A stretch of DNA of 64,000 nt, from the NCBI GenBank assembly GCA_013368325.1, contig JAACJK010000227.1:186001-250000 (forward strand), read 5' to 3'. The position numbers and the translations under genes are program-made. Shown here piece after piece: positions 54,349 through 64,000 of the stretch. Numbering within the stretch: the first letter of the stretch is position 1; every line of letters begins with the position of its first letter. The notes beneath the pieces are model-generated. The model was not told the DNA's origin. It worked only from the letters and a program-made list of their open reading frames with translations, and did not search any database. The DNA is from Ephemerocybe angulata. Lineage: Eukaryota; Basidiomycota; Agaricomycetes; Agaricales; Psathyrellaceae.

Positions 54349-56384
54349 TCATCGAGTTCTTTGACTGTGTGGAGGTATTCAGATCAGGTTTGAACGAAGG
54401 GTGTTCGGTAAACTTACTTCAAGGCTTCCCAATGCGATGCAAACTTGAGTACAAGAGAAACCCAACGCCGTGAGCTAGGGGTTCCGAAATACTAGGCATA
54501 TTAGGACTTACCCACTGCAGAGTCAAGCACAACGATATGTAAGCGAATTTCTGTGAATATTTGAGGTAGAAGGGGACTCACATCCTATAAATCCGGATGC
54601 CCCAATCCATGAGCATTGGCAATGTATTCGAGGCGAATCGAAACTTACACCCTGTAAACCCAAGGAGGCCGAGATTAAACAAGCCGTTTTCAGCGTTTTA
54701 AGTGTCTGAAGCGAAATAGTACGTACAAGCTATCAATTCATTGAGGCATGAATATGAGCGCATCCTTTGATCTTGAGGTAAAAACGGAGCTTACTTCCTG
54801 TTAGTTCGAAGAGTTCGAAGTGTGAGCACTCCATTATCCGAACTTTTCGAGGTGACACGGGACTTACGCGCTGCCAAGTCAGAGATGCTGGCCAGTAAGC
54901 ACTCGGCTGTGAGTAATTAAGGTAAAACAGAACTGACGTCCTAGGCAATGACATGGTCCCGTGAGTGCTCGTTCAAGTATCAGTATGGGAAGCAAACGCA
55001 ACTCACCAGCTATCGATTCGAACAAGCCGAGGTGTGAGCACATGTACTTCCCTATTTAAAGCAAAACGGGACTGACATCCTACGAATCCAAAGCGGCGGA
55101 GATGTGAGCAGCTCTTTCAGAGTAGCTGCGACGAAGAAGAACTCACAACCTATAAATCCAATCAGCACTCAGATATCTATTCATGGCGGACGACCCTTAC
55201 AATCTATAAAGTCAAGGATATCAGCTATAAGCTCTCCGTTATTAATGTCAGACACAAAATTGGACTTACTCGCTATAAATACATAGTGTAGTGAGCACCC
55301 CACTATCAATATTCGAGACTAAATACGACGTACTTCCTATAGATGCAGAAGTGAGCACTCGTTCATCCATTCATGTGGCGATGGAGTCTATGAACGTACT
55401 ACAAGGTACTGCTTCTGCACATGGCGAAACTGGGACACCTCCACCGGATCGTCTACCTGAGCCACACGCGCCCTCTTGTGCGTTATCCTTCCTGGAAGGA
55501 TAAATCGAGTGTTACAGCGTCGGCTACGTCGTCACTTCGTCATCACCATCTCACAGCGGTAAAATCCATACAGAAAAGACGCACCACACATGCCATCCTT
55601 GATCCACGTATGTCCCAAGCTCGGTCTTCCCACATTTTGGACACATCCTCTTGAGGTCCCTATCGTATTTCTGTTCAATAACCATGCTCATTACCAGCTC
55701 TCCACGCTCATTCCTTAGATTCTCCCAGTGCTCGGCGTTGACTACCAGTCCATCCTCTGATTCATCCACACGGCCTATGCAATAACGCCCTTCTGCGACG
55801 CGTTGCTCTCCCAATCTACCCCTGAAATGGTTGACCAACAATCTTCGCAACTCCTGTTTAAGGATTAACCAAGATCATCGAACGTAAACTAGGAAATCAT
55901 TCCACATTACCTCGTAGGTCGGTACAATGCTCCATGGGAGAGTCAGAGTCTCTCCCAACGCATCGGTGAGGACCAACGCATTCTCATTGCTATGACGCAT
56001 CATCGCCGGAATATTTCTTCGCATTTCCACCGCGATGGCTCGTCGAACTACGCCACATGAGTGTGCAGACCTTCAGAGCGGACATCGTATCATGAAAAAC
56101 GCACTTTCGTTCACGTAGTCATTGTTCTGCATGATCATGTTTCCCTGGACGGTGGTGATGGCTAGCGAGCCGAACGAGTTGTGACTGCTTCCACAGAGGA
56201 TTTGCGGAGCCTGTTGGGAGGGAGGCTCGACGGTATGTGCTGTGTCGGAGAGGGGCTCAGTGGTACGTGCTGCGTCTGGGATAGGCTCGCAGGGAAATTG
56301 TGGAGGTACGATGAGGGAAGCGACAGGTTCTAAAGGTGAATCCGTGGGTTCTATCTGAGGCGTGCTAGGAGGCTCTAAAGGTCC
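54349..56384 (-). CDS. ubiquitin-like-domain protein with zinc ribbon; C-terminus encoded by 13 single-codon exons (5' end unresolved)
   Basis: Exons (minus): 56384-56105, 56047-55911, 55853-55585, 55523-55400; then 3-nt exons at 55334, 55270, 55201, 55147, 55077, 55007, 54938, 54868, 54795, 54727, 54649, 54582, 54512 (lowest base of each); then 54443-54418 and 54364-54349. Phases agree throughout. The first exon is Pro-rich. The next two give a domain like the ubiquitin-like domains of Agaricomycete proteins (ALVLTDALGESLTLPWSIV ... LLVNHFRGRLGEQRV ... ELVMSMVI). A C-x2-C-x15-C-x2-C ribbon (CPKC...CRRC) follows, split by an intron. The single codons spell E,R,I,V,D,L,D,R,E,L,G,D,W, in helix-like context, then FASHWEALK and a stop. 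The 5' end is unresolved: an intron with a good CTAAT branch site ends at 56385 and an upstream exon near 56435-56470 is likely. The role is unknown; the domain name comes from motif resemblance. Confidence 0.75.
54444..55399 (-). repeat. array of 14 mutually similar introns separated by 3-nt exons
   Basis: Fourteen GT-AG intervals of 51-75 nt (mostly 64-70) alternate with exactly 3 nt. Most begin GT(A/G/C)AG(T/C)..CGTTT, have a CCTC(A/G)A word near position 17-22 and a GCTCAC-like branch site 20-35 nt before the AG, and end in (T)AG. The shared internal words suggest that the introns arose from one another. Confidence 0.8.
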
Positions 56385-56434
56385 CTGACGCATTAGTTGG
56401 AAACTCAGCGCTACACATTCGCATAGAACTCACT

Positions 56435-57300
56435 GGCTCGCCTCTTCGACCTATTCCATCGAAAAGAGGCTACGAGTATTGCCAGTATCGTACTTGACGG
56501 CATGAGCGATGAGGAAGAATGTCGAGGGAATTAGACTGGGGAAAGGAGAATGAAAAGGACGCGGGGACTGCTGTGTAAATGGAACATGCGTCTGGCGCGA
56601 GGCAGAACTGTCGAGACCAACCGTCTGATCATGCACCACAATTAAACGATAATGAATTTCACTTCACTCGATCTCCGACCAGTTTAGGACACATCACGTC
56701 CATGCGGAATTAAGACATGGGGCAAGGGTATTGGTGACTGGGTCGTTGGAATTATTGTGTTTTCTTCGTACCAATGGTACGAAGATAGTTGAGGCGAATG
56801 TTCGGATCAAGAGAAGCTACTGCGCACAAGAGAAAGTGAATGATCCACCTCCATGCACACACGTTCTCTACGCAAGGTAAGGGTTGGAATCGAATTGAGT
56901 ACATACACGAGGCAATTCCTGTAGAAGTTAGAACCACCGCTATATGAACCAAGCCCGCAGCCCAGCCGAGCATATTTACTGGATGGAACTTCGCAGCGTG
57001 CCGGGTGGAGTGCGATGCTGCCTTCCCATTTTAGATCAGCTAAGCTGTAAAACACCTGTTTCCAGTCATTCTTCATCTTGATTTTAAGCAGCTTTAGAGA
57101 ATCTTGCCAAGATCCGGCGCGTAACGCCGTAGGCCCTGCGGCGTCCGTCCCAGTCTCGGAAATCCCTACTACAGATAATCGGACAATTGGATCATATTCT
57201 GGTGGTTCATCTTCTCTCAGAGCTCGTAGATAGTCTCGTCGCTTTCTTAGCTCATATGGAGCACTCACACACCGCGTTTGTTAGAGCAACCTCAGCCCTT
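56435..57300 (-). other. probable 5' part of the ubiquitin-like-domain gene, not resolved
   Basis: A short exon-like piece near 56435-56470 reads PLFDGIGRRGEP in phase with the next exon. Further upstream 56999-57268 is open and reads like protein (YELRKRRDYLRALREDEPPEYD) but begins without ATG. I could not join these with consistent splice sites. Confidence 0.3.
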
Positions 57301-60300
57301 CACTCTTCTACACCCAAATTTTGGGCGCCTATTGGACCTCTGGGGGGCTTGGTCAATTCTGTTTCGGTTGAAATCCCCGACGTATGATTTGACCTTTTCC
57401 ACTTAATCCCCAGACATAAAACCTAACTGTCGAAGAAAGCACAATCCATCTGGCTTCGGGAGGTCCTGACGTCCCTCCGGAGTCCGAAGGCCCTGATCCA
57501 GCCGCCGCCGGCCGGGATTGGCTGGCCCATCAAGCTCACTTTGATCCCCGAAGAAACCGGTTCGTCGTCCTCCTTCCCTCTTTCCCCCTCCCTCTTCCTG
57601 CTCTACCCTAATCAAACGCAACGGAGAACTTGAAGAGGACTGGGCCACGGAAGTGTCACTGTACGCCAGCGCGCCCCTTCCGCCTACACCCGAGGATATG
57701 GCACCAAGTGCAGACACAGCACGACAAGCGCCCAGCTCCCTACACACTGCCCCACCTCCCCAGTACACACTCTCGCTAGCGCCATTCACATGATGCCTGC
57801 ACCTGGATGCTCTCTTTCACTCCTTACCCCGACACCGCCTACTGACAGCACCGACCTGCACCTCCAAGGCGCACTGACTAAACACCCTGCCACCTCAACA
57901 TCTCCCAGCGCAAGCATGTTACAGTACACCCCTTGATTTCGTTAGCGCACGCTTTATGGGTCTCGAATATAGCGACAGCACGTAAACTAGGGGACTGTCA
58001 TCGAACACGGACCCGGCACGATGTTCACGGCGGGTATACGGCGAATCGGAGGAGGGAGATGTTAGCTTGTGAGTCGCCTCCCTCTCTCTTCGTCTAGCTG
58101 TGGGAGAGAATGCTGAGCAAGGTTGAAATTCTAGGAGTACGACTCTGAGCTGGGCATTCAGCCGTGACTCAAGCATTCTGACGTCGTGATGGGACGCGTC
58201 GCGGCGAGTACTGTTTCCCCGCTCGAGGAGTACAGGGAGCGGTGCTCCAGAATACAACTCTCCCCACGGCCTCCTTCCCCGCCTTTACCTCCACCCCACT
58301 CCCACAGCTTTCCCTGCTCTCCCTCGGAACGACCTTTAGGCTCTGGCTCAGCGCCATCGCCGGACCCCGACGCCCCTACTGGCAGCACCGCAGCACACGG
58401 TCACTCCAAGGAGCACTGACCAACAAGTTCCGCAATATCGAACCCTCTACGACTGCAACGTCTACTACCGCGCAGGGATCTTGCTGGGCAAAGCCGGCCT
58501 TCGAGTGTCCGCCGGTCCCGATCATCCATCGACAGCGCATGAACGATGGGGCTGGCTTCGATGTGGACCCGACACGATGCGTCAATGCGTGAGTTGCCCT
58601 TCTCTCTCTTTCTCTCTCCACCTTTCTATAAAAGAGAATACTGATAGCGAATGACGATCTAGGAGTCGTCGCGACGCGTATTTGCTCTTCGAGTTCACGT
58701 ATGGTTCGGCATCTTCCTTGAGTTCCAAGGCTGTAGTTCTTCGAGCTCCACCACGACCAGCTGGACGCCTGTGGCATCGAGCGACACCCCCGAGGACCCC
58801 GCAGTCCAACACTAGATCCTCCCCCATCCACAAGATCTACGAAAAAGACCTCCGCATTGTGAGCACGTGTATCACCTCGTCTCTCCTCCTGGATGGCGCC
58901 GTCAACATGTTGCGTGAGTGTTGTTGGGTGCACAACGAGCGACCTTCGGAGAACGACTTTGAGGATTCAGAGGTAGAGGAGGGCCCTTTTGAGAAGATTG
59001 GGGAGGTGCAGGTGCAGGATTGCCCGTTTAGGGGGCTTTGGAGGAGAATGGGTGGGCCAGCGTGTGATTGGCACGAGGTGTGGTTATCATGCAGAAGTTA
59101 GTTTCGTTCAAGTTATGTTCTACTTACCCCCGACCCTTCTTCTTTCGCCCGGTTGTTGCGTCTGGAGATCCTTCGCGCCTCTTGAAGCTTTCTTTCTCCC
59201 TTCCTTCTTCCCTCGCTTTAGGACTTGATTCATTCCATTCGTTCGTTCTTTCGGTTTTCTGGTTGTTCATTCGAATTCGGTCCTTCTGCGCTTTGGTGTT
59301 CGTCACGGACCCACTGCTTTCTTTGAATTCGCGTTTCCTCCATTATTCAGCCTGCCTTCTTTCAGATCAGTGTGAACGGTCGTTCGTCTACTCCTTTCCT
59401 TTGTATGGCACCTTCGCTTCTTTCGAGATATGGGTCCGTGTTCGTGCTCGCGCCACCACTTCGCGCGGTTTGTGGTTTCTAGTTCATCTACCGTTCGCCC
59501 ACCCGCCCCCTCATTTGTCCTTTTGAAACTCGAGAGTTCGTTAGGTCAGTGCTTCGCGTACATCTAGACACACGCCATCGTCGGTGGATGAGTTGCTGTG
59601 CGAACCTTATTCGCCACGGTTGGGTGTTGCAACTACTTGCGTGCGTTCTTAGTACAGATCTTCCTTCAATCTTCGTTACTTCATTCATTCCTTCGTTCAT
59701 TCCTTTGCTCGTATGTTCGCTCGTTCGTCTCTCCTTCCATCGTGCCCTTCCTGCGATAGGTTCTCGCCCACGTGTTCGGTTGCGAAAGGGGGAGCCAATA
59801 AGCCCTCGTTGTGTGCATGGGTGGATGTAGCGTCCATCGTTCCTGGCACTGTGGACTTCGATCGGATTGTGCGCGATTATTCTGGTGTGTATTTGAGTTC
59901 AGGTCCCAGCTCTCTTTCTCTTTCTCCTGGTCGCTGAACTTGATTGTTGCGAAGTGGTACCTCTGTACTTCGAGGCGCCGGTCAGGCAGCATCCGCGGAC
60001 CATGCTGCCCTGTGTTTGGGAGTGTTGCAACTTGCAAATCCGCGAGGAGCGCATTGTACGAAGTAGGCGCAAACGAGACTATGTCAGACGGGCGTATCGC
60101 TCGAATATGGGAGCATGATGGGCTTGGTTATGGTTACTCGCTTTTGTGGTTTGTTCTTCGCACCATCGGGTGTGAATTGTCGTTTAGTTTCGATCATTTT
60201 TTCACTAACCTTTCATGTTCGTGCGGAAGATGATTTTGGTCATGGGCTGGCATCTACTACTACCTCTGCCGAAAGAGGCGCCAATCAATTGGAATTGCCG

Positions 60301-60590
60301 TCTTGGGCGCTTTGTTAGCAGAGTTCGACAAAAATAAAGTCCAACGAGTCGAGAGAGACCGAATGTACTTCGGCTATACTAGGTACTACTAGATGCCGCG
60401 TGTTGGTTTCCGGGAAGGAAGCTGCCGACGAGCAAGGCACCAACCCACGAAGAAGACATCGAGGAGGGAATCATCCGAATTGGCGCCGGTCAATTGGGGT
60501 TTGTTTGGAGGATATCGGGGTGTGCTTGCAACGGCTTTGGTGGTGGCTGCATCTCTTCATGCCACCCTCGGCGCATCCTCCCTATCAATA
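57301..60590. other. 3.3 kb without a recognised gene
   Basis: Contains partly repeated blocks (around 57830-57870 and 58375-58430; ACTG.CAGCACCG...CTCCAAGG.GCACTGAC), an unrecognised open frame at 58682-59101, and pyrimidine-rich sequence with TTCGTTC runs (59110-59750), similar in composition to the CGAA arrays of the DAHP synthase introns. Confidence 0.4.
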
Positions 60591-60592
60591 TC

Positions 60593-62100
60593 AATAGGCG
60601 CTGGTACAGTTCCTGCGTCCGTCCCAAGCGTCACTCGCGATCGTTGACGAGTCAGCCTGGCGGTCGTGCATGGGTCTCCTCAGCGTTTTCGGCTTCTAGT
60701 AAGTACTGGGCTAGTGGGCTGCCATACTGTCGCGTACGCGACGAAACCTGGCTGTAGCTATAGTTGAAGAATAAATGAAAAGCGACAGGGGTACGAAGAC
60801 CCCTAGCGCCAGTTCAGGAAACAATGAATGGCGACAGGGGTGCTCCGGGTTGCTATAAGAAGAGGGCCGCGAAAGAGGATGCGAACTCAATATCGCATCA
60901 TCTTCCACCTTTCATATTCTGAAGATTTCAACATATCTCTATTAACCATGAAGCTCTCTCGCTGCCTCACCCTCCTCGCTGCGCTGCTCCCAATTGCCCT
61001 CGCCGCTCCCACAGGTTCGAGCGCTCGGCGCCAAGACGGGGAAACCAACGACTCCAGTACGTACTTATACATCCACCCACTCATCCCAATGATATTGACG
61101 TGTTCCCTCACTCCTAACTCTAGACTCCCGTGCCCTCGGCGACGCCTTATCCCTCGAACAGCTCTCCGTGTCGTTCTACGATTCCTCCTTGGCCCTTCTC
61201 TCCGCCGACGACTTCCGTGCTGCGGGGTATGCAGACAGCGTGCGACAGGGGTACGAGCAGGTTCTTAAGAGCGCGAAAGCACATTCGGACTACCTCGTTG
61301 GGGAGATTACCAACCTCGGACACGCTGATGCCGCTGTGGGCTGCGACTATACTTTGTGAGTGAATCCACTCAGTGACCTCTTGCCGATCCGAGATGCTCA
61401 TTCTATTCTGATTCATAGCCCCGTCAAAACGACTGAGGATTTCATCAACATGAGTGAGGCGATTCAGGCACATGCAGTCTCAACCTACGCCGGGGCGCTT
61501 GATCGTAGCCAGTCAGATGTGAGCATTCATTTAGTCCTTCATCACCCCTGCTGCGATCGAACTCGACTGACGACGATCTGTCGCTCAGACATACACGACG
61601 GTTTTGGGCGAGATGCTCGGCGATGAAACTCGATACGCTACCTGGATCAGCACTGCGGTCAAGCACCAAGACTTGGCGGATACCAGTTTCGAGGTGCGTT
61701 ACGCCATTGCAGAGTTTTTCACTGTATTGTACTGACCGGGGTGCATTGGGCCTAGTCACCTCTTTCCTCGAGGCAGGATACCCCGGCCGTCGCCACCGGC
61801 TTTGTGATCGTCAACGACTGCGGATGCGTCCCTGTTGCTCTCGGTTCCTTCGGGGGGCTCATTCAAGTTCTCAACAACGTGGGAGCGGGTGATGTGTGTG
61901 CGGATTGATACCAATGTATGTAGGCTGGTTAGATGTTTTTCTGGGTAGTGTGTAGGTGGTCAGATTTGATATATATACCCTGGATCATAGGAGAAGGTGT
62001 ACATGGGAGGGAGCGCGACGCTCCATTAATTGATTTTATTGTTATAATAAAACAATGAACTTACAACGCTAAGTAATCTAGTGACGCTTTGGTGCCATTT
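60593..62100 (+). repeat. segmental duplication, copy 2
   Basis: Matches 32962-34870. It begins with a 20-30 bp GH114 scrap followed by the same promoter, gene and 3' flank. Within its promoter a GCGACAGGGGT segment is repeated (about 60783 and 60833), absent from copy 1. Confidence 0.85.
60948..61908 (+). CDS. secreted Rds1/ferritin-like protein, short form (232 aa)
   Basis: Five exons: 60948-61056, 61124-61355, 61419-61518, 61589-61693 and 61756-61908. The first four have the same lengths (109, 232, 100, 105 nt) as those of the 33.3-kb gene. Signal peptide MKLSRCLTLLAALLPIALAA and ferritin-like core (LSLEQLSVSFYDSSLALL, DDFRAAG, SAKAHSDYLVGEI, SEAIQAHAVSTYAGAL) are strongly conserved. The last exon differs: 51 codons instead of 176, reading GFVIVNDCGCVPVALGSFG, a diverged start of the same domain, then a stop. 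The ERDGA tail is absent. It is either a shortened functional isoform or decaying at its 3' end. TATA-like CTATAAGA at about 60853. Confidence 0.75.
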
Positions 62101-62580
62101 CTGATTGTGTTCCCACCTCGGCTTTCAACTTTCGGTTGCTCGTACTTACTCCTGGCTTCTTTCTTCCCTCGCTTCTCCAGACTGCCCGTCTTACTCTCAT
62201 GTACCCTCTTTTTCTCCATCTTCCGTTCGCCTTTATATCGACCTCTCCCATCTCCAGCGCCCTTCCACCGAACCATGATCCCTCTTCCTCTCTTCCTTCC
62301 TTCCTTCCACTATGTATCTTTGACGGACCCTTGCATTCTTATCGTTATTACTTCTCCTCTCATCGTCTTCACATCAATCAATTGGAATGCCGTCTTGGGC
62401 GCTTTATTATGGACACATGGGTTATGATAGCAGAGTTGGACAAAAAAATAAGTCCAATGAGTCGAGAGAGACGCCGAGGCATAATGGGGCGTAATAGAAG
62501 TCGTGAGTATCGCACCAAAGAAGAAAGGAAGTGTCCTATAGTCTACTAAAAGTCCATATGTAAGAATAGGGAAAGGTCGG
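62101..62580. other. no gene recognised
   Basis: Pyrimidine-rich spacer between the ferritin-like gene and the membrane protein gene. Nothing supported. Confidence 0.4.
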
Positions 62581-62585
62581 AGAAA

Positions 62586-63737
62586 TCAAGCTTTGTACAC
62601 GCCCAATTGCCACCACTTCAATTTCTGCGCTTGGCCCAGCAGACGCCTCCTCTCCTTCGTGGAGAGAGTAGCCAATGCGATAACCACACCAATCTCGAAC
62701 CCGACAAACCCACACTCGACACCTGCTGCCGCAGTGTTGTCCTGCCCTTCACCGAAATCTGGGTCGGTTGCCCCAAGCACTGTGAAGGAAAGAGCCGTGC
62801 CAAGCGTCGCCATCCACAAAACGGCGAGCAGGTATCCAAAAATGATGGCTGGCTTGCGGCTAGTGCAGGGCAGTCCGGTAAAAGGGGTACGATGTTGGGC
62901 GGGAGGGTAGGATGCGGCAGGGCCGTCGGTCTGAATCGTTGCTGGGAAAGGGTCGGTTGCTGATCTGGGAGTGCGTTGGCGCTTGCGTTCGACGAACGTC
63001 TTGGCAAGTAATGTGATGGTGTAGATGAAGGTTACCCCTGCTGACGTAGGGGACAGAAATAGGGACGTCTTGCCGAGATTCACCATGGAGACGCCTAGGA
63101 TTGTTGCAGCGAAGAGGAGTGCGAGCCCCACTAGACGCAAGATCCATCTCTGCTGGGGGGTGATGATGGAAGGAATGAAGGTCGGTCCCGGTTTATTCTG
63201 CAGGATGGAAAGGCTCTTGCGCTCCTTCACACAAAGCACAATGAACCATACGAGGATCCCAATCTGGAATGCTATCGATACAATTTCCACGTATGCCACT
63301 GGGAACCTCTTCCGACTATCCGATTCAGAAACGGTCCCCCAGGTGGTCTGATCGTCGCTGACTGCAACTAGACAGATCGACGTGATGAAAGCGGCGAGCC
63401 AGGCAATCGCGACGAATATTGCGGCGGAAATGGTCGCGCTCCGGCATGTGGAGGGAAGGGCGGGGGTAGGTGCTGAGGTCGGTGGCTTTGTATTTGGGCT
63501 GGCCGCCGCCGGGTCCATAGCCGGCTCGAACGCAGCACTCTTCCGCTCTTTCGCGCTCAGAATGAGCAGAGTTATGTCGAAAGTCGCAGAAAACAGGAAA
63601 GCTGCTGGTGAGATGAAGAGTGATATCCACCCTAGAAGCACCAATGAAAGCGCAATGGTGACGCATCCAACTCCTAGAGAGGCCCATAACAGCCTCTGAA
63701 TGAGGAATGGTCGGGGAGGAAGGAGGATGGCGGTCAT
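62586..63737 (-). CDS. multi-pass membrane protein of unknown function (383 aa)
   Basis: One uninterrupted frame. I use the ATG at 63737; the frame extends upstream only from a TTG. About eight hydrophobic segments alternate with charged loops, each pair ending in a similar short cytosolic motif (AKERKS, VKERKS, VERKRQ, TKERRR), which suggests an internally repeated two-helix unit. A Pro/Ala/Thr-rich loop follows the second segment. No transporter, receptor or enzyme signature is visible. A TATA-like CTATAAAG lies near 63800. Probably a basidiomycete-specific membrane protein. Confidence 0.75.
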   Translation of the reverse strand: MTAILLPPRPFLIQRLLWASLGVGCVTIALSLVLLGWISLFISPAAFLFSATFDITLLILSAKERKSAAFEPAMDPAAASPNTKPPTSAPTPALPSTCRSATISAAIFVAIAWLAAFITSICLVAVSDDQTTWGTVSESDSRKRFPVAYVEIVSIAFQIGILVWFIVLCVKERKSLSILQNKPGPTFIPSIITPQQRWILRLVGLALLFAATILGVSMVNLGKTSLFLSPTSAGVTFIYTITLLAKTFVERKRQRTPRSATDPFPATIQTDGPAASYPPAQHRTPFTGLPCTSRKPAIIFGYLLAVLWMATLGTALSFTVLGATDPDFGEGQDNTAAAGVECGFVGFEIGVVIALATLSTKERRRLLGQAQKLKWWQLGVYKA

Positions 63738-63809
63738 GGAGGAAGGCGGGAAGCAGGATATCCAAGATGGCAAGAGGCGTTGATGAATGTTCTGAGACTT
63801 TATAGGAAC

Positions 63810-64000
63810 AGCCGGGAGTTATGCATACATGGTGGCTTCGCACTCAAATCAATGCCAAGCACTGTGTCCACCTTGCTTGAGCTTATAGAGTCTGGTCCCA
63901 TGAACGAAAACGCGTGGATTTACCCTTTCAGGTTCGGAGGGCGGTGCAGCTTTGGCAATGACGCGAACATGAAGCGAAGATGCCTGCACGTCCCACTTGG
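63810..64000. other. upstream region, no gene recognised
   Basis: Promoter region of the membrane protein gene up to the window end. Confidence 0.4.

Noticed and set aside
54444..55399. Plain satellite explanation for the 3-nt exon array
   Set aside because: A satellite would not be expected to keep an open frame in phase with a zinc-ribbon exon on one side and a stop-terminated exon on the other. It is kept as the alternative to be tested.
57403..57789. 128-codon minus-strand ORF and a plus-strand reading LTVEESTIHLASGG
   Set aside because: Neither has start, domain or splice context that supports a gene.
62061..62427. Overlapping ORFs in pyrimidine-rich spacer
   Set aside because: Phe/Leu/Pro/Ser composition results from CT-rich sequence; no features.
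1..64000. CRISPR arrays or bacterial operons
   Set aside because: Spliced genes, TATA promoters, LTR elements and Pol III tRNA genes show eukaryotic DNA; the regular 70-bp array at 54.4-55.4 kb has variable repeats bounded by splice sites, not identical repeats with unique spacers.

Overview
The window is nuclear DNA of a basidiomycete fungus, most likely an Agaricomycete. Genes carry many short GT-AG introns of about 45-95 nt, TATA boxes lie roughly 65-200 bp upstream of start codons, and the families present are typical of mushroom-forming fungi: fungal BTB proteins, thaumatin-like proteins, GH114 enzymes, Rds1/ferritin-like secreted proteins, CFEM domains, a class II DAHP synthase, Ty1/copia elements and tRNA-Ala genes. 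Exon structures below were assembled by hand from splice signals, reading phase and paralogue comparison; no alignment tool was run.

Layout. 0-1.5 kb: 3' end of a copia element with its LTR. 1.5-9 kb: degenerate DNA with fragments of an unidentified gene, two CFEM relics and a 397-bp dispersed repeat. 9.4-11.2 kb: a small secreted ORF and a C2H2-like protein gene (paralogue at 35.1-36.2 kb). 11.6-16 kb: mobile-element debris: a hAT-type MITE with 8-bp target duplication, a solo copia LTR with 5-bp duplication, a gag zinc-knuckle ORF, and a 768-bp inverted-repeat element next to a broken GH114 gene. 15.8-19.2 kb: a family of small secreted CxxC proteins, one with three near-identical introns. 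21.8-26.6 kb: a 13-exon class II DAHP synthase (shikimate pathway). 29.2-30.1 kb: an isoprenylcysteine methyltransferase-like protein. 31.4-39.5 kb: thaumatin-like, Rds1/ferritin-like, C2H2-like and two GH114 genes. 39.8-45 kb: two tRNA-Ala genes and three BTB loci. 46-48.8 kb: a tandem pair of cysteine-rich GPI-type proteins. 49-52.1 kb: inverted-repeat elements. 52.6-53.7 kb: a BTB gene. 54.3-56.4 kb: a ubiquitin-like-domain gene. 60.9-61.9 kb: a second Rds1/ferritin-like gene in a segmental duplication. 62.6-63.7 kb: a multi-pass membrane protein.

The most unusual object is at 54.35-55.52 kb (minus strand). The 3' part of the ubiquitin-like-domain gene is cut into 13 consecutive exons of exactly 3 nt, one codon each, separated by introns of 51-75 nt that resemble one another. 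The reading frame enters from a normal exon holding the second half of a zinc-ribbon motif, passes through all 13 codons without a stop, and leaves into two short terminal exons. A second intron oddity is at 15.9-16.5 kb, where three introns of one small locus look more alike than the exons around them.

Many genes are paralogues of others in the window (GH114, BTB, Rds1/ferritin-like, CxxC, C2H2-like, GPI pair). Together with the fresh transposon footprints, this looks like a fast-evolving accessory region rich in secreted proteins, holding two housekeeping-type genes (DAHP synthase and the methyltransferase).
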